DNA of 12,684 nt from JBBRCX01 sp038204465 (GCA_038204465.1 JBBRCX010000116.1:1-12684), one strand, 5' to 3'; positions 1 through 7,178 are shown, counted from the stretch's first letter. Numbers and translations are program-made. Notes: generated by a model from the letters alone, not told the origin.

Positions 1-604
1 CCAGAGCGCAGGCGCCGTCATGGCAATTCATTCCCAGCACCGTCATGCCCATGATCGTCGCCCGCAAATAGTGCACGTTGCACGGGTCGCGCCCGACACC
101 ATAGCTCAGCCAGTTGGGCTTGCCCGCGTCGGCGCGCACGCCAAAGCCGCGCCAATCGATCGCGATCGTCGCGAACCCGGCCTTGGCCATCTGCAGCCCG
201 TAATCGTAGTTGGCGACCTCGATGTCGTGCGCCCGCTCCGGCGTCCCCCGGTTCCCCATCACCGCATCCTTGCCATAAGCGCCATGACCGTGCGACGCGA
301 GGATCAGCGGCAGCTTCCCCTTCACCGAAGCCGGGCGAAACAGGTAGAGCGGCGCCGCTAACCCCTCCTCCACGTCGATCACCACATGCTGTTTGATGAC
401 CCCGTCATCCTCGCGCTCCGATACCACCTCCGCATTGAGCGGCACTTTTGCCGGCATCCGCCCCAGCGTCGCCTTCACTGCCGGCAACAGCCCCTCGCGC
501 CACTTCTGCCAGTCCTGCTTTCCCGAGCCACCAAAGCGGTACTTCGGCTTGTGCTTCTTCGCCATCTCGACGAAGTATTTCCCGACGGTGATGTTCCGAT
601 TCAT
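1..604 (-). CDS. Alpha/beta hydrolase (acetyl xylan esterase / dienelactone hydrolase-like), C-terminus beyond window
   Basis: The first 201 residues are present; the frame is open to the left edge, so the 3' end is missing. The start ATG is preceded by GGAG with 7-nt spacing (612-615). An N-terminal helical region of about 60 residues leads into an alpha/beta-hydrolase fold: strand LPLILASHGHG (98-108) carries the HGxG oxyanion loop, and AIDWRGFGVR (148-157) is the usual strand-turn of secreted-esterase relatives. No signal peptide is visible, so a cytoplasmic location is likely. The nucleophile elbow (GxSxG), catalytic acid and His would lie in the missing part. It is the last visible gene of a minus-strand group nagA - oxidoreductase - hydrolase, 29 nt after the oxidoreductase stop. 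That suggests removal of acetyl or other ester groups from sugars, which is inference; the exact substrate cannot be told. Confidence 0.82.
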   Translation of the reverse strand, partial: MNRNITVGKYFVEMAKKHKPKYRFGGSGKQDWQKWREGLLPAVKATLGRMPAKVPLNAEVVSEREDDGVIKQHVVIDVEEGLAAPLYLFRPASVKGKLPLILASHGHGAYGKDAVMGNRGTPERAHDIEVANYDYGLQMAKAGFATIAIDWRGFGVRADAGKPNWLSYGVGRDPCNVHYLRATIMGMTVLGMNCHDGACAL

Positions 605-633
605 CCGTTTGCTCCAATGAGATGGATTGCGGG

Positions 634-1971
634 TTAACGCGCCGAAGATCGCGCCGCCGCCATCTTCTCCGGCAGCTTCAGCAGCTTGTCGCAATCCACC
701 GGCATCCCGGTCGACATTGACTCATTCGCGCTGATCCCGATCAATGACGACGCGGCCCCGTCGATATGTGAAGCCGCCTGCCCGAGGGGGTCCGGCTTCG
801 GGTTCGGGGAAAACAGGTGGGCGAGCATCAGCGCATCCGATCCGCCGTGTGATCCCGCCAGCTCCGCAATCTCCACGTCGTACGGCAACCCGAACATCGG
901 ATAGACGCGCAGCGAGCGCATCGGGCAGCACGCCTGCTGCGCCGTCTCGCGCTTCTCTTCCGGAACGTTGTGCAGGTGGGCGCTGTGCCGCACGTACAGT
1001 TCCACCCGCCCCGCGGTTCCGGTAATGGCGACCCGCAAGCCTTCCCACGGGCTGAACGCGATGAGCGAATAGTTGAACAGCACCCCGCTGCGATACTTCA
1101 CCGAGAGGATCGCCGTGTCTTCGATCGTGATGTTGTCGCCAAAGACATTCCGGTCGCGGATGTAGCCACTGTCTTTTTCCGCGTTCAGGTACAGCCCCTC
1201 CTGCATCGCGTCCCCCTGCAATGAGAAGGCGAACGGGTCGGTCTTTGGGTCCGCCTTTCCCGTGTACCGGTCATGCTCCACCTTCACGCCGCGCGCCTCC
1301 GCGTTCTTGCGCCCGTAAAACTTCAGGTCGCCCATCGCGAAGACGCGCTGCGGGTAGGAATCGACCCACCAGTTCACCATGTCGAAATGATGCGTCGCCT
1401 TGTGGATCAGCAGGCCGCCCGACTTGTCCTTCTCGCGGTGCCAGCGCCGGAAATAGTCGGCCCCGTGCCCGGTATCGAGCGTCCACGAAAGGTCCACCGC
1501 CGCCGCCGTTCCCACCGCGCCGTCCAGCACCAGCTTCTTCACCGCCGCCATCTCGGGCATGTAGCGCACGTTGAAGGTCACGCGCAACTTCCGCCCCGTC
1601 GCCTCGATCGCATCAAAAATCGCCCGCAGCCGCCCCGCGTCGGTCGTCAGCGGCTTCTCGCACAGCACGTCACATCCCGCCTTCATCGCGCGGACCGCAT
1701 ATTCATGATGCAGATAATCCGGAGTCGTCACGATCACGACGTCAGGCTTCTGCTCGCGGATCATCTGCTCGAACTTTTCGACCGGGTAGGTCGGCCGCGG
1801 CGGCAGCCCGTGCCGCTCTGAGTTGATCTTGTTGTGATACTCCATCCGCGTCGGGCTCACGTCGCAGAGCCCCACCAACTCCGCCGACTCCCGATACGGC
1901 CCCGCCAGCGCATCCAGAAACACGCTCGACCGCCCGCCGGTACCCACCACCGCATAACGTTTCCGCTGCAT
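634..1971 (-). CDS. Gfo/Idh/MocA family oxidoreductase (first copy)
   Basis: A 445-residue NAD(P)-dependent sugar oxidoreductase-like protein. The N-terminal Rossmann fold begins with GTGGRS (10-15). The family signature EKP is at 105-107 (VLCEKPLTTDAGRL), after the TTPDYLHHEYAV strand-helix. The C-terminal alpha/beta domain holds the substrate/catalytic segment IHKATHHFDMVNWW (189-202), with the Lys/His pattern typical of the family. The ATG at 1971 is chosen over the one 12 codons upstream because GGAGAG sits 3-5 nt before it and the dinucleotide fold starts right after it. No Tat or Sec signal is seen. It lies 120 nt downstream of nagA and 29 nt before the hydrolase gene, in one orientation. 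The family includes dehydrogenases, 3-keto-sugar enzymes and NAD-dependent glycosidases (GH109-type), so the reaction is not fixed; an amino-sugar or 1,5-anhydro-sugar substrate is possible. Confidence 0.9.
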   Translation of the reverse strand: MQRKRYAVVGTGGRSSVFLDALAGPYRESAELVGLCDVSPTRMEYHNKINSERHGLPPRPTYPVEKFEQMIREQKPDVVIVTTPDYLHHEYAVRAMKAGCDVLCEKPLTTDAGRLRAIFDAIEATGRKLRVTFNVRYMPEMAAVKKLVLDGAVGTAAAVDLSWTLDTGHGADYFRRWHREKDKSGGLLIHKATHHFDMVNWWVDSYPQRVFAMGDLKFYGRKNAEARGVKVEHDRYTGKADPKTDPFAFSLQGDAMQEGLYLNAEKDSGYIRDRNVFGDNITIEDTAILSVKYRSGVLFNYSLIAFSPWEGLRVAITGTAGRVELYVRHSAHLHNVPEEKRETAQQACCPMRSLRVYPMFGLPYDVEIAELAGSHGGSDALMLAHLFSPNPKPDPLGQAASHIDGAASSLIGISANESMSTGMPVDCDKLLKLPEKMAAARSSAR

Positions 1972-2091
1972 GTGCTCTCCAGCCCCCAGTAACGTCCCAA
2001 GTAGCACCGGCGTCCTGCCCCTGCAAGCGATTCCCCTTCGCAGATACTTGCCTGCCTTCTCAACTCAAATGAACCAACTGCGTCCCGGGAA

Positions 2092-3009
2092 TCACTCAAT
2101 CCCCAGCGCCTTGCGCGGATTCACCGCCGTGAGGAGCATCGCCTGCTCGTTTGAAAGATCCAGGTGCCGCACGAGGTTGGTCCGCGCCTGCTTGAGCGAC
2201 ATGGCCGACCCCACGAAATGGGAGCCGTCCGGCGCCCGCGCGACCATGTCCTCCCCGATCAGCAGGTCCCACCGCCCCAGCGTGTACCGGCCCGGCCCCA
2301 GTCCCGCCGGCGCGATGGCATCACTGGTCACGATGCATCGCTCCAGCCCCGCAACCTTGAGATAGTTCCGCAGCGCGAAGAAGTTTACATGCACGCCGTC
2401 CGCGATGAAGCAGAGCCACAGCCGATCGGCCAGGCTTAGCGCGCGTTGAATGATGTTGTCATGCCGGTGCATCTGCATCGGGCAGCCGTTGCCCAGGTGG
2501 GTGAACGTGCGCAGCCCCGCATCGAGCGCCGCGTTGAGTTGATCGAGGCTCGGATCACAGTGTCCCGCCGACACCGCTATGCCCTGCGACGAGAGCAACC
2601 GCGTGACCTTCAGCCCGTCATCGCGCTCCGGCGCGAGCGTAACCAGCCGCGTCAATCCCGCTGCCGCATTCAGCAGCCTACGCATCAGATCCATGTCCCC
2701 CGGCCGAATCGCGTCCGGCGGATGCGCCCCACGATACCCGGGCGTTTCATTCAAGAACGGCCCTTCGACGTGCAATCCCTGGATCATCCGCCGGGCCAGC
2801 GGATCGCGCTCCCGCAGCGCCGCCAGCTTCGCCAGCCGGTGGCACATCACATCAATCTGCTCCGTGATGATCGTCGCCAGAATCCCCCCAACCCCATCCT
2901 CCTCCAGCTTTCGGCACGAGGCATTCAGCTGCTCGCCGGTGAGTTCATCCTGGTTGAAATCAACCCCGGCGTACCCGTTCACCTGGATGTCAAAGTAAGT
3001 TTCGCTCAT
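2092..3009 (-). CDS. nagA: N-acetylglucosamine-6-phosphate deacetylase, barrel-only short form
   Basis: Predicted to hydrolyse GlcNAc-6-phosphate to glucosamine-6-phosphate and acetate in the cytoplasm. The 305 residues carry all amidohydrolase landmarks of NagA in order: DIQVNGYAGVDF (7-18), HVEGPF with metal-ligand Glu82, His150 (SAGH), His171 (TFTHLGNG), His207 (IADGVHV), catalytic Asp230 (VTSDAIAPAG), GSAMSL (267-272) and the closing NPRKALG. Compared with the E. coli enzyme (about 380 residues), the first ~45 residues and the last ~35, which form the small beta-sandwich domain, are absent, so this is the TIM barrel alone. The ATG at 3009 is preferred over the upstream one at 3147, because the 46-residue extension is low-complexity and GGAA lies just before 3009. 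It is the first gene of the minus-strand group and divergent from GH20, which releases its likely substrate sugar. Confidence 0.9.
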   Translation of the reverse strand: MSETYFDIQVNGYAGVDFNQDELTGEQLNASCRKLEEDGVGGILATIITEQIDVMCHRLAKLAALRERDPLARRMIQGLHVEGPFLNETPGYRGAHPPDAIRPGDMDLMRRLLNAAAGLTRLVTLAPERDDGLKVTRLLSSQGIAVSAGHCDPSLDQLNAALDAGLRTFTHLGNGCPMQMHRHDNIIQRALSLADRLWLCFIADGVHVNFFALRNYLKVAGLERCIVTSDAIAPAGLGPGRYTLGRWDLLIGEDMVARAPDGSHFVGSAMSLKQARTNLVRHLDLSNEQAMLLTAVNPRKALGIE

Positions 3010-3020
3010 GGTTCCAATGC

Positions 3021-3032
3021 CGAATCGATTCG
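3021..3032. promoter_or_regulatory. Perfect 12-bp palindrome upstream of nagA (operator candidate)
   Basis: CGAATCGATTCG equals its own reverse complement. It lies 11 nt upstream of the nagA start codon, where a bound repressor would block transcription or initiation. A dyad of this length is a plausible dimeric-regulator site, but I found no second perfect copy in the window. Confidence 0.35.
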
Positions 3033-3111
3033 CCGCGGGCGCGCCCTTCGCTTGGTGCACTGCGATTCTCCGCCACGCGTCAACCCGCCGCAAGAAGCAG
3101 GGCCGACTGAA

Positions 3112-3129
3112 GCTTGCACCGCTTGCACC
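3112..3129 (+). repeat. Tandem direct repeat GCTTGCACC x2
   Basis: Two perfect adjacent copies of the 9-mer GCTTGCACC (3112-3120, 3121-3129) are followed by the partial copy CGCACC. The second copy overlaps the putative -35 of the GH20 promoter. A related GCTTGGTGCAC occurs at 3050-3060. The repeat could be an activator or repressor half-site array, or simply local slippage. Confidence 0.45.
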
Positions 3130-3158
3130 CGCACCCCCGCCGTCCATAGTCTCACCCC

Positions 3159-4724
3159 ATGCCGACCCCTCTTTCCCTGCGCGGTTTCATGGCGGACGCC
3201 GCCCGGCTCCCCGAGAAACCTGAGCATTACCACCGGCTCATCGACTTCCTCGCCGACTGGAACTTCAACGCGCTGCTCTTCCGCCTCACCGACGATCAGG
3301 GCTCCGCGCTCCGCTGGCAGAGTCACCCCGAGCTCATCACCCACCGCCACGCATTAAGGCCGGAACAGATGCGCGAGATCGTGCGCCACGGCGTTTCTCG
3401 CGGCGTCGAGCTCATCCCGGAGATCGAATCCTTCGGCCACTCGATGTACATCACCGATGCCCCGCAGCACGCCGACCTCTCCGACAAGGACCCTCAGGGC
3501 CTGCAGAGCTTTGGCGGCATGATCCCCGTCCACCCCAGGACGCTGCGCATCATGCACGACCTCTATCGCGAGGCCGCCGGCATCTTCCCCTCGCGCTACC
3601 TCCACGCCGGCTGCGATGAAGTAAACTGGGGCGGCTCCGCGCTGTCCCGTGAGGCGCTGGCGCACAAGTCGCGCACGCAGATCTGGGCCGAGTTGCTCAA
3701 TTCCCTCAACGACATCGCGCGCAGCTTCGGCAAGGAGCTGATCGTCTGGGGCGACCACGTCCTGCATCACGACCCCGCCATCGCGGAGCAACTTAACAAA
3801 GACATCATCATCCACGACTGGCAATACGCCGTGTCGGATCCCTCCGCCGTCGAAAAAGATGCGCGCCGCGCTCTCGATCACGGCCTTCGCGTGATCGGCG
3901 GCCCCGCGATGATGTGGTGCAAGTGGGGCCCGCGCCCGGGGAGCGCACAGCTGGAAAACATGGACGCCTTCGCCGAGGCGTATCGCAACATTGATCACCC
4001 CAAAGTGCTCGGCGTACTCGTCACCTGGTGGGTTCCGACGCGCTTGCTCCCCAACTCCATTTTCGACGCGATCGCCTACACCGCCGTCGGCCTGAACGAG
4101 GGTGCGCCCGCGGCCCAGAGCACTGCCCTTCGCCAATTCGTCGAGCGCCATTACGGCGCCACGTGGAATGAAACCTGGGCCGACATCTTCCAGACGATTT
4201 ACGACCGCGCCCCCGTGCAGCCCGGCTGCGCGCTCCCGTGGATGAAGCCCACATTGCCGGTCCCCTGGGCCAGCGACGAGCAACTGCAGCAGTTCCTCCA
4301 GCGACCGCCGCAGGCGCCGCCCGCCCTGGCGAGGGTGCAGCGGCAACTGGCGGAAGTGGAGCCCAGGGTCCGCACGAACCGCGACGATTTCAGGGCCTTC
4401 CGTCTCAGCATCGACTGCCTCGCCCACCTCTTCGAGCGCAACGCCCGCCTGCTTTCCGAGCTGAACCAGCTGGCCAAGAATGAATCCGCCGCCGCTGCGT
4501 TTGCCCGCGACCAGGCAAACCGCGACGCGCAGATGCGCGACCGCCTGATTGAAAACTGGAACGCCGCCCGCCCCGCCTACGATGGCCCGCCCGATGACCC
4601 GCGCGGCCTCGCCCCAGGCGACACGCTCCTCGATCAGCTCGACCGAGCCACCCGCTACAGCGCGCACCTCGCCGACCACCCCGCCGCGTTTCTCCGGTTG
4701 CTCAAGAGCGCGACTTTGCGGTAA
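3159..4724 (+). CDS. Glycoside hydrolase family 20-type beta-N-acetylhexosaminidase, cytoplasmic
   Basis: A 521-residue protein predicted to remove terminal beta-linked GlcNAc or GalNAc from oligosaccharides. The GH20 barrel starts at once with RGFMADAAR (8-16), the usual first strand of the fold, which supports the ATG at 3159 even though no Shine-Dalgarno is visible. Further marks are FRLTDDQGSALRW (41-53), PEIESFGHS (87-95), the catalytic pair Asp153-Glu154 in HAGCDEV (149-155), and active-site tryptophans in IIHDWQYAV and GVLVTWW. The C-terminal ~140 residues are Arg/Gln/Leu-rich and probably helical. There is no signal peptide and no N-terminal GH20b domain, unlike most exported family members, so it should act on imported short glycans. 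The divergent partner is nagA. Substrate could also be a glucosaminide or a phosphorylated sugar; GH20 membership itself is well supported. Confidence 0.88.
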   Translation: MPTPLSLRGFMADAARLPEKPEHYHRLIDFLADWNFNALLFRLTDDQGSALRWQSHPELITHRHALRPEQMREIVRHGVSRGVELIPEIESFGHSMYITDAPQHADLSDKDPQGLQSFGGMIPVHPRTLRIMHDLYREAAGIFPSRYLHAGCDEVNWGGSALSREALAHKSRTQIWAELLNSLNDIARSFGKELIVWGDHVLHHDPAIAEQLNKDIIIHDWQYAVSDPSAVEKDARRALDHGLRVIGGPAMMWCKWGPRPGSAQLENMDAFAEAYRNIDHPKVLGVLVTWWVPTRLLPNSIFDAIAYTAVGLNEGAPAAQSTALRQFVERHYGATWNETWADIFQTIYDRAPVQPGCALPWMKPTLPVPWASDEQLQQFLQRPPQAPPALARVQRQLAEVEPRVRTNRDDFRAFRLSIDCLAHLFERNARLLSELNQLAKNESAAAAFARDQANRDAQMRDRLIENWNAARPAYDGPPDDPRGLAPGDTLLDQLDRATRYSAHLADHPAAFLRLLKSATLR

Positions 4725-4859
4725 CAAGTCGCCCATCATTGGAAGGATCGTCTCCATGGCCCAGAGGACGTCGCCGAGTGCGTCTACTACTGCATCTCCC
4801 AGCCAAAGCGCCTCGCGGTCGTCGCCGTCCAGATCCGACCCCTGATGCAATTGATTTAA
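4725..4859 (+). pseudogene. C-terminal remnant of a short-chain dehydrogenase/reductase
   Basis: In the same frame as GH20, directly after its TAA, an open stretch of 45 codons ends at TAA 4857-4859. It reads as the tail of a classical SDR of the YdfG/serine-dehydrogenase type: GPEDVAECVYYCISQPKR, then VAVQIRPLMQLI. Families of this type end with a PEDVAE helix and an IRPxxQ strand. The Rossmann fold, the catalytic Tyr-x-x-x-Lys and any start codon are absent, so it cannot be an active enzyme. Readthrough of the GH20 stop would add it to that protein, but the stop is an ordinary TAA with nothing around it that suggests recoding. A second, shorter copy lies after the beta-propeller gene. Confidence 0.6.
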
Positions 4860-4871
4860 TCCGCTTTCTTC
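4821..4871 (+). repeat. Direct repeat copy A (SDR tail plus downstream 12 nt)
   Basis: Aligned without gaps to 10753-10803, 40 of 51 positions match, and 28 of 33 match from 4839 to 4871. The identical core TTGATTTAAT includes the stop codon, and similarity continues past it (CGCTTTCT). Most differences before the stop fall in third codon positions or change to similar residues (PLMQLI versus PLIQLI), so both copies descend from coding sequence. Confidence 0.7.
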
Positions 4872-4901
4872 AGATGCTGCGGAACTGTGTCGCCGGGATG
4901 T

Positions 4902-4960
4902 GCCGGAGCGTTGTACGCCTCTCATTCAGCGCGTTTTACTGAACTTGCGTATGCTCCGGC
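4902..4960. repeat. 59-nt nested inverted repeat between convergent genes
   Basis: Three nested perfect stems: GCCGGAGC (4902-4909) with GCTCCGGC (4953-4960); TACGC (4914-4918) with GCGTA (4947-4951); TTCAG (4925-4929) with CTGAA (4939-4943). A 9-nt loop closes the structure, and internal loops are GTTG/T and CTCTCA/CTT, giving 18 base pairs in all. It lies between convergent GH20 and M55 genes, where a bidirectional terminator is expected, but no T-run follows on either strand. It may also be a degenerate palindromic (MITE- or REP-like) element. Confidence 0.6.
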
Positions 4961-5017
4961 GGGTCCTTTGACCAGGAGCGGGCAAGCGCGCGAGTGCGCG
5001 AGGGTAATCGCGAATGG

Positions 5018-5854
5018 TCAAGCTTTCGGCGCGCGCTGCAGTGGGTGCCATTTGTCATTGGGAAAGGTGTAAACGTCCTTGGGGTCCTCGAACCACCAGC
5101 GAACGCTGCGCGCGTGCGTGCGCTGAACGCCGGGAACGGAACTGTAATAATCCGCGTCGGCGCTGCAGCCGAACTCCAAACCGGCTTCGATGGGTGAGCC
5201 GAGCCGCCAGGGTTTCATTCGATCGAGTTGCTTGAGCGACTGCGCGATGTCTTTGCGGATGCGGTCGCGAACCTGTTTCGTATCGTACAACTCGCAGGTC
5301 AACCAGCCGGTGCCGCGCTTGGTCGGCGTCGAAAGCGCCTGCGGAAACAGGCGTCTCGCCTCTTCACACAAGGCCTCGTCGCCCGAGACACATATCAGCG
5401 GGATGTTCCACGCGCCGGCGTACATCGCGAGCTGGCTCATCTCGCCGTGCTCCTGGCCGTTGAGCGTGAAGCGGCAGATCGTCCTGGGCGCCTGCGTGTG
5501 GTCGAGGAAGCCGTTGAGCGTGCCGGCCATCGCGTGCTGGCCGACCATTGCGACGGCATCGACGCCGTCGCCGATGCCTTCCCAGCGGATGGGGTTACGC
5601 GACTCGATCCAGGTGCGCTTGATGCGCTTGTCGATCTTGTCTTCAAGGAATCCCTTGTTCCCGTTGGGCCCGTGCCCGTCGAGGACGCGCACTTCGGTCG
5701 CGCCGGCGTCGAACGCGCCCGCGACCGCCGCGTTGACGTCGCCGGTAAGCTGCTCGCAGCCATACTGATACCTGGCCGATTTGATGTCGTAGCACTGGTC
5801 GTACTCGTCGATGCCCGAGACGCCTTCCATGTCAGTCAGAAGAAAAACAACCAT
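5018..5854 (-). CDS. M55 family D-aminopeptidase (DppA-like)
   Basis: A 278-residue zinc peptidase-like protein. DppA of Bacillus, the type member, removes N-terminal D-residues from short peptides such as D-Ala-D-Ala. The family ligands line up: Asp8 and Glu10 in TDMEGVSG, His61 in DGHGPNGN, His107 in VGQHAMAG and Glu138 in NGQEHGEMS. His119 in LDHT is the expected catalytic position. Length is normal for the family. The start at 5854 is fixed by AGGAGG 7 nt upstream (5862-5867) and by the Asp8/Glu10 spacing matching DppA; the longer open frame upstream only overlaps the preceding gene. There is no signal peptide. It is the last gene of the Gfo/Idh - glutamate dehydrogenase - M55 operon, 23 nt after the dehydrogenase stop. 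A role in peptidoglycan-peptide salvage is inferred from the D-specificity and the amino-sugar neighbours. Confidence 0.88.
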   Translation of the reverse strand: MVVFLLTDMEGVSGIDEYDQCYDIKSARYQYGCEQLTGDVNAAVAGAFDAGATEVRVLDGHGPNGNKGFLEDKIDKRIKRTWIESRNPIRWEGIGDGVDAVAMVGQHAMAGTLNGFLDHTQAPRTICRFTLNGQEHGEMSQLAMYAGAWNIPLICVSGDEALCEEARRLFPQALSTPTKRGTGWLTCELYDTKQVRDRIRKDIAQSLKQLDRMKPWRLGSPIEAGLEFGCSADADYYSSVPGVQRTHARSVRWWFEDPKDVYTFPNDKWHPLQRAPKA

Positions 5855-5861
5855 GTAAATG

Positions 5862-5867
5862 CCTCCT
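5862..5867 (-). promoter_or_regulatory. Strong ribosome binding site of the M55 gene
   Basis: AGGAGG on the minus strand, 7 nt before ATG 5854. It decides the start against a much longer upstream open frame. Confidence 0.8.
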
Positions 5868-5877
5868 GGTTTTTTTG

Positions 5878-7149
5878 TCACGGGAGGGCGCCGCGCGCGG
5901 CGACCGCGGTGCAGACGGTTCGGACGGCCAAGAGCATGGCGGCCTGTCGCAGGGTGAAGCCGGCCTGCCGCGCCAGCCGCAGGACTTCGCGGAACCGCTC
6001 GGCCATGCGCCGGTCGAGGCGCTGGTTGACCTCCTGCTCGGTCATCTGTTCCTGCTGGGTTTCCTGCGCGTATTCGAGGTAGCTCACGAAGACTCCCCCG
6101 GCGTTGCAGAGTATGTCGGGCACAATCTGCACGCCACGGGAGAGCAGAATGTCGTCGGCTTCCGGCGTTGTAGGGCCGTTTGCGGCCTCCGCGATGAGGG
6201 TGGCATTGATCATCGGGGCGTTGGCAGCGGTGATCTGGCCGGCCGCAGCCGCGGGGACCAGGACGTCGCAGGGCAGTTCCAGGAGTCGCTGAGGGTTGAT
6301 CGGTTCGCCGCCGTCGAATCCGGCGACTGTGCGCGCTTTGCGCACGTGCGCCGTCAAACGAGGAAGATCCAGGCCGGCGGAATTCCACACCGCGCCCTCC
6401 AGGTCGCCGACGCCGATCACCCGGGCACCGCGGGCGATCAGTTCCGCTACCGTCGTCGAGCCGACGTTCCCGAACCCTTGGACGACCACACTCGCGCCTT
6501 CGAGTTGACGGCCCAGCGTCTGCATCGCCTCGGCGATGCAGACGGCGACGCCTCGTCCGGTAGCGCCGCGGCGGCCCGGGATGCCGCCGAGCAGGACGGG
6601 CTTCCCGGTGACGTAACACCCGTCGGTGGTGGCGTGGCCCTGGCCGAAGCTGATGGTGTCTTTGATGTGGCCCATGTCGGCCTCGGTGGTTCCCATGTCG
6701 GGTGCGGGAACGTACACGAGAGGCCCGATGTGGCGTCGGGCATTCCGAGCGAAGGATCGCACGATCGTTTCGCGGTCAAAGGGGGACAGCGAGCGTGATT
6801 TGGCGACGATGCCGGCCTTGCCTCCGCCGAAAGGGACGCCGATCAGCGCGCACTTCCAAGTCATTTCCATTGCGAGGCCCGCGACGTCATCGAGCGTGAC
6901 GTCGCTGGTCATTCGAATGCCGCCCTTGGAAGGGCCCAGCGCATCGCTGTGACGGACCACGAAAGCTTTGATGACGTGAACGCGGCCGTCGGCGAGCTGC
7001 GGGGAGAGGGTCAGCTCGATCCTTTCCCGCGCGTGACGGATCTTGTCGGCGCTGAGCGGATCGATCTCGTCGCCGAGCAACTCGACCGTCCGGTCGAACG
7101 CTTTGTGCGCGTTCTGGAGCAGCACGGAGTTGGAGGCGGGGGTGATCAC
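5878..7149 (-). CDS. gdhA: Glutamate dehydrogenase (Glu/Leu/Phe/Val family)
   Basis: A 423-residue enzyme predicted to interconvert glutamate with 2-oxoglutarate and ammonia using NAD(P). The N-terminal substrate domain carries GPSKGGIRM (72-80), MTWKCALIGVPFGGGKAG (96-113) with catalytic Lys111, and PAPDMGTTEADM (148-159) with Asp151. The Rossmann domain has VVVQGFGNVG (221-230) and later NAGGVFVSYLEYAQE; Ser in VSY is the residue glutamate-specific enzymes keep, while leucine and phenylalanine dehydrogenases usually do not. One small oddity is GGGKAG where GGAKGG is usual. The start is GTG at 7149: an in-frame TAG lies 24 nt upstream and no other start precedes the conserved region; the Shine-Dalgarno is weak. 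It lies 29 nt after the oxidoreductase stop and 23 nt before the M55 gene, so the three are likely co-transcribed. Direction (ammonia release or assimilation) cannot be told. Confidence 0.9.
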   Translation of the reverse strand: MITPASNSVLLQNAHKAFDRTVELLGDEIDPLSADKIRHARERIELTLSPQLADGRVHVIKAFVVRHSDALGPSKGGIRMTSDVTLDDVAGLAMEMTWKCALIGVPFGGGKAGIVAKSRSLSPFDRETIVRSFARNARRHIGPLVYVPAPDMGTTEADMGHIKDTISFGQGHATTDGCYVTGKPVLLGGIPGRRGATGRGVAVCIAEAMQTLGRQLEGASVVVQGFGNVGSTTVAELIARGARVIGVGDLEGAVWNSAGLDLPRLTAHVRKARTVAGFDGGEPINPQRLLELPCDVLVPAAAAGQITAANAPMINATLIAEAANGPTTPEADDILLSRGVQIVPDILCNAGGVFVSYLEYAQETQQEQMTEQEVNQRLDRRMAERFREVLRLARQAGFTLRQAAMLLAVRTVCTAVAARGALP

Positions 7150-7178
7150 GGGTCGTCTGGTTGGGTGCGTCTATAGGC

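Larger units (their letters stand above)
3010..3158. promoter_or_regulatory. Divergent regulatory region between nagA and GH20
   Basis: This 149-nt gap separates two divergent start codons and must hold promoters for both. It contains a perfect 12-bp palindrome near nagA and a tandem 9-mer near GH20 (listed separately). TTGCAC at 3123-3128, a 16-nt spacer and CATAGT at 3145-3150 form a weak -35/-10 pair reading toward GH20. The -10 is only 8 nt before the ATG, so the transcript could be nearly leaderless. The ROK repressor encoded at 8408 is a candidate regulator. All binding claims are inference. Confidence 0.5.

Noticed and set aside
3354..4925. A 523-codon open frame on the minus strand, antisense to GH20
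   Set aside because: It covers a gene with clear GH20 motifs, shows no recognisable domain, and long antisense frames are expected at this GC content. The same holds for minus frames at 9161-10687 and 11611-12681 and the plus frame at 7161-8387.
4895..4965. Integron attC site
   Set aside because: The nested inverted repeat lacks the RYYYAAC and GTTRRRY core sites at its ends, and no integrase is present in the window.
5870..5876. T-run between glutamate dehydrogenase and M55 genes as a terminator
   Set aside because: It is a T-run on the plus strand, where no gene is read, with no stem before it; on the coding strand it is an A-run just before the ribosome site.
5855..6619. An N-terminal extension that would make the M55 protein 533 residues
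   Set aside because: The extra part is Arg/Pro-rich shadow sequence overlapping glutamate dehydrogenase in another frame. AGGAGG before 5854 and the family N-terminus fix the shorter start.
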